DNA of 8,066 nt from positions 1 through 8,066 of the forward strand of contig JAZQSD010000110.1 of the NCBI GenBank assembly GCA_045629925.1, given 5' to 3'. Source of the DNA: Brotonthovivens sp045629925. GTDB taxonomy: Bacteria; Bacillota; Clostridia; Lachnospirales; Lachnospiraceae. The position numbers and the translations under genes were made by a program. The notes under the pieces were generated by a model that worked only from the letters and a program-made list of their open reading frames with translations, did no database searches and was not told where the DNA came from. Numbering within the stretch: position 1 is the first letter of the stretch; the number at the start of each line of letters is the position of its first letter. Below, in pieces: positions 6,988 through 8,066 of this stretch.

Positions 6988-7060
6988 TGAGACATCGGGG
7001 ATTCGAACCCCGGACAACTTGATTAAAAGTCAAGTGCTCTACCAACTGAGCTAATATCCC
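6988..7060 (-). tRNA. tRNA-Lys (TTT)
   Basis: Full cloverleaf of 73 nt: acceptor GGGATAT/ATGTCTC with two G-U pairs, D-stem GCTC/GAGC, anticodon stem CTTGA/TCAAG with loop CTTTTAA (anticodon at 7025-7027), T-arm CGGGG/CCCCG, discriminator A. No CCA is encoded. It is the last gene of the array. Confidence 0.97.
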
Positions 7061-7065
7061 ATTTC

Positions 7066-7082
7066 TCTCAGAAATACTGAGA
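7066..7082. other. Spacer hairpin between tRNA-Phe and tRNA-Lys
   Basis: TCTCAG (7066-7071) and CTGAGA (7077-7082) can pair as a 6-bp stem with a five-base loop, filling most of the 23-base spacer. It could guide cleavage of the precursor transcript. There is no U run, so it is not a terminator. Confidence 0.3.
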
Positions 7083-7083
7083 A

Positions 7084-7156
<73 letters not shown>

Positions 7157-7161
7157 ATGAG

Positions 7162-7235
7162 TTGCGGGGATAGGATTTGAACCTATGACCTTCGGGTTAT
7201 GAGCCCGACGAGCTTCCAGACTGCTCCACCCCGCG
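7162..7235 (-). tRNA. Initiator tRNA-fMet (CAT), copy 1
   Basis: 74 nt with the marks of an initiator: unpaired C1/A72, A11-U24 in the D-stem, three G-C pairs next to the anticodon loop (TCGGG CTCATAA CCCGA; anticodon at 7199-7201), and T-loop TTCAAAT. Discriminator A, no CCA. The T-stem ATAGG/CCTAT differs from copy 2 at three bases, all of which preserve pairing. Confidence 0.96.
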
Positions 7236-7262
7236 ATATTAAATTACGCGGCTTACGCCTAA

Positions 7263-7344
7263 TGGGTGGAGAAGGATTCGAACCTTCGAAGGCGGTGCCA
7301 ACAGATTTACAGTCTGCCCCCTTTGGCCACTCGGGAATCCACCC
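7263..7344 (-). tRNA. tRNA-Tyr (GTA), copy 1
   Basis: 82 nt with a long variable arm: acceptor GGGTGGA/TCCACCC perfectly paired, D-stem CCC/GGG, anticodon stem CAGA/TCTG with loop CTGTAAA (anticodon at 7308-7310), T-stem GAAGG/CCTTC, discriminator A, no CCA. The 5' half (7300-7344) matches copy 2 with one mismatch, while the variable and T arms differ strongly. Confidence 0.96.
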
Positions 7345-7473
7345 ATTAACATTATACACACTCATTTATGAAATATGCTAATGCAAAGCCGATGATCGGA
7401 CTCGAACCGATAACCTGCTGATTACAAATCAGCTGCTCTGCCAATTGAGCCACATCGGCATATTTTATTTAAA
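7300..7473. repeat. Direct repeat copy A (5' half of Tyr, spacer, Thr, flank)
   Basis: These 174 bases match 7893-8066 with a single mismatch (7333 G against 7926 C). The repeat covers the 5' half of tRNA-Tyr, the 42-base spacer, the whole of tRNA-Thr and 14 bases upstream of it. Identity in the spacers shows recent duplication or gene conversion rather than shared tRNA constraint. Confidence 0.93.
7387..7459 (-). tRNA. tRNA-Thr (TGT), copy 1
   Basis: 73 nt: acceptor GCCGATG/CATCGGC, D-stem GCTC/GAGC, anticodon stem GCTGA/TCAGC with loop TTTGTAA (anticodon at 7424-7426), T-stem ATCGG/CCGAT, discriminator T, no CCA. It is identical to the other two Thr copies in this window. Confidence 0.97.
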
Positions 7474-7546
7474 TGGGACCAACAGGGCTCGAACCTGTGA
7501 CCCCCTGCTTGTAAGGCAGGTGCTCTCCCAGCTGAGCTATGATCCC
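7474..7546 (-). tRNA. tRNA-Val (TAC)
   Basis: 73 nt: acceptor GGGATCA/TGGTCCC with one U-G and one C-G pair toward the inner end, D-stem GCTC/GAGC, anticodon stem CCTGC/GCAGG with loop CTTACAA (anticodon at 7511-7513), T-stem ACAGG/CCTGT, discriminator A, no CCA. It is the single Val gene in view. Confidence 0.97.
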
Positions 7547-7581
7547 ATAATATTTGATTGTCATGTATCTTTCGATACAAA

Positions 7582-7655
7582 CGACCCAGAAGAGACTCGA
7601 ACTCTCGACCTCCGCCGTGACAGGGCGGCGCTCTAACCAACTGAGCTATCTGGGC
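7582..7655 (-). tRNA. tRNA-Asp (GTC) with an out-of-register acceptor stem
   Basis: 74 nt with good D-stem GCTC/GAGC, anticodon stem CCGCC/GGCGG with loop CTGTCAC (anticodon at 7619-7621), T-stem GAGAG/CTCTT and the Asp discriminator G. In standard numbering the acceptor strands GCCCAGA and CTGGGTC mispair at positions 2, 5 and 7. A one-base shift restores seven pairs (one G-U) but costs a T-stem pair and moves the discriminator. The 3' strand would fit GGCCCAG perfectly. The actual 5' strand equals that of tRNA-Phe (7156-7137), and both genes follow an initiator tRNA by five bases. It is either a chimeric, possibly impaired gene or an assembly artefact. Anticodon identity is certain, function is not. 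Confidence 0.85.
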
Positions 7656-7660
7656 AAAAG

Positions 7661-7734
<74 letters not shown>

Positions 7735-7763
7735 ATATTAAATTATGTTTTTTACAAAACAAA

Positions 7764-7836
7764 AGCCGATGATCGGACTCGAACCGATAACCTGCTGATT
7801 ACAAATCAGCTGCTCTGCCAATTGAGCCACATCGGC
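7764..7836 (-). tRNA. tRNA-Thr (TGT), copy 2
   Basis: Identical over all 73 nt to copies 1 and 3 (anticodon at 7801-7803, discriminator T, no CCA), but its flanks differ from theirs, so it was copied with a shorter tract or is the older locus. The spacer upstream of it contains a small hairpin, TTGCC-TTTT-GGCAA (7841-7854). Confidence 0.97.
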
Positions 7837-7855
7837 ATTATTGCCTTTTGGCAAA

Positions 7856-7937
7856 TGGATGGAGGTGGATTCGAACCACCGAAAGCGTTGCTAACAGATT
7901 TACAGTCTGCCCCCTTTGGCCACTCCGGAATCCACCC
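7856..7937 (-). tRNA. tRNA-Tyr (GTA), copy 2, with altered D-stem
   Basis: 82 nt: acceptor GGGTGGA/TCCATCC (one G-U), anticodon at 7901-7903 in loop CTGTAAA, T-stem GGTGG/CCACC, discriminator A, no CCA. Compared with copy 1, D-stem position 12 is G instead of C (7926), which breaks one of only three D-stem pairs. The variable and T arms differ from copy 1 while keeping pairing. Probably functional, but weaker than copy 1. Confidence 0.94.
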
Positions 7938-8066
7938 ATTAACATTATACACACTCATTTATGAAATATGCTAATGCAAAGCCGATGATCGGACTCGAAC
8001 CGATAACCTGCTGATTACAAATCAGCTGCTCTGCCAATTGAGCCACATCGGCATATTTTATTTAAA
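7893..8066. repeat. Direct repeat copy B, reaching the window edge
   Basis: The partner of 7300-7473 at an offset of 593 bases, with one mismatch. It is cut by the window end, so the true repeat may be longer; in copy A the next gene is tRNA-Val. Confidence 0.93.
7980..8052 (-). tRNA. tRNA-Thr (TGT), copy 3
   Basis: Identical to copies 1 and 2 over all 73 nt (anticodon at 8017-8019, discriminator T, no CCA), and identical to copy 1 in both flanks as part of the 174-base repeat. It is the first gene of the array in view; the array promoter lies outside the window. Confidence 0.97.

Noticed and set aside
7183..7640. Open frames of 60-72 codons on both strands across the tRNA genes
   Set aside because: They lie on top of well-folded tRNA genes and give the spurious peptides commonly translated from tRNA DNA. 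They lack ribosome binding sites.

Overview
The window looks like chromosomal DNA from a low-GC Firmicute, most likely class Clostridia and probably Lachnospiraceae. This is inferred from the AT-rich spacers, AGGAGG-like ribosome binding sites, sigma-A promoters with extended -10 boxes, tRNA genes without encoded CCA, and the style of the encoded proteins. Every supported gene, RNA and terminator reads on the minus strand, so the layout is easiest to follow from high to low coordinates.

Positions 8052 to 6988 hold eleven tRNA genes in one tight array, in transcription order Thr(TGT), Tyr(GTA), Thr(TGT), fMet(CAT), Asp(GTC), Val(TAC), Thr(TGT), Tyr(GTA), fMet(CAT), Phe(GAA), Lys(TTT). A strong intrinsic terminator at 6941-6978 ends it. 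The array has clearly been reshuffled. A block of 174 nt is repeated with one mismatch at a 593-nt offset, the two Tyr genes are mosaics, and the Asp gene carries a 5' end identical to the neighbouring Phe gene, which puts its acceptor stem out of register.

Below the terminator lies a probable four-gene operon (6877 to 3805): a LuxR-type regulator with a TTG start, a patatin-like phospholipase/esterase, a GNAT acetyltransferase and a D-2-hydroxyacid dehydrogenase. Spacings are 20, 42 and 2 nt, and the unit ends at a 13-bp hairpin terminator (3660-3704). Acyl-ester hydrolysis, acetyl transfer and 2-oxoacid/2-hydroxyacid redox under one regulator is a plausible unit, but no substrate can be read from the sequence.

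Two single-gene units follow. A radical SAM protein with a SPASM-like C-terminus (3532 to 2123) has its own leader and terminator. A membrane-anchored glycerophosphodiester phosphodiesterase (1991 to 138) has an extended -10 promoter. A good sigma-A promoter (90-118) then drives a gene of which only the first 12 codons (38 to 1) are in the window.

No mobile element, CRISPR array, riboswitch or plus-strand gene was found. The most unusual material is in the tRNA array. The protein genes belong to known families, and no wholly new system is evident.
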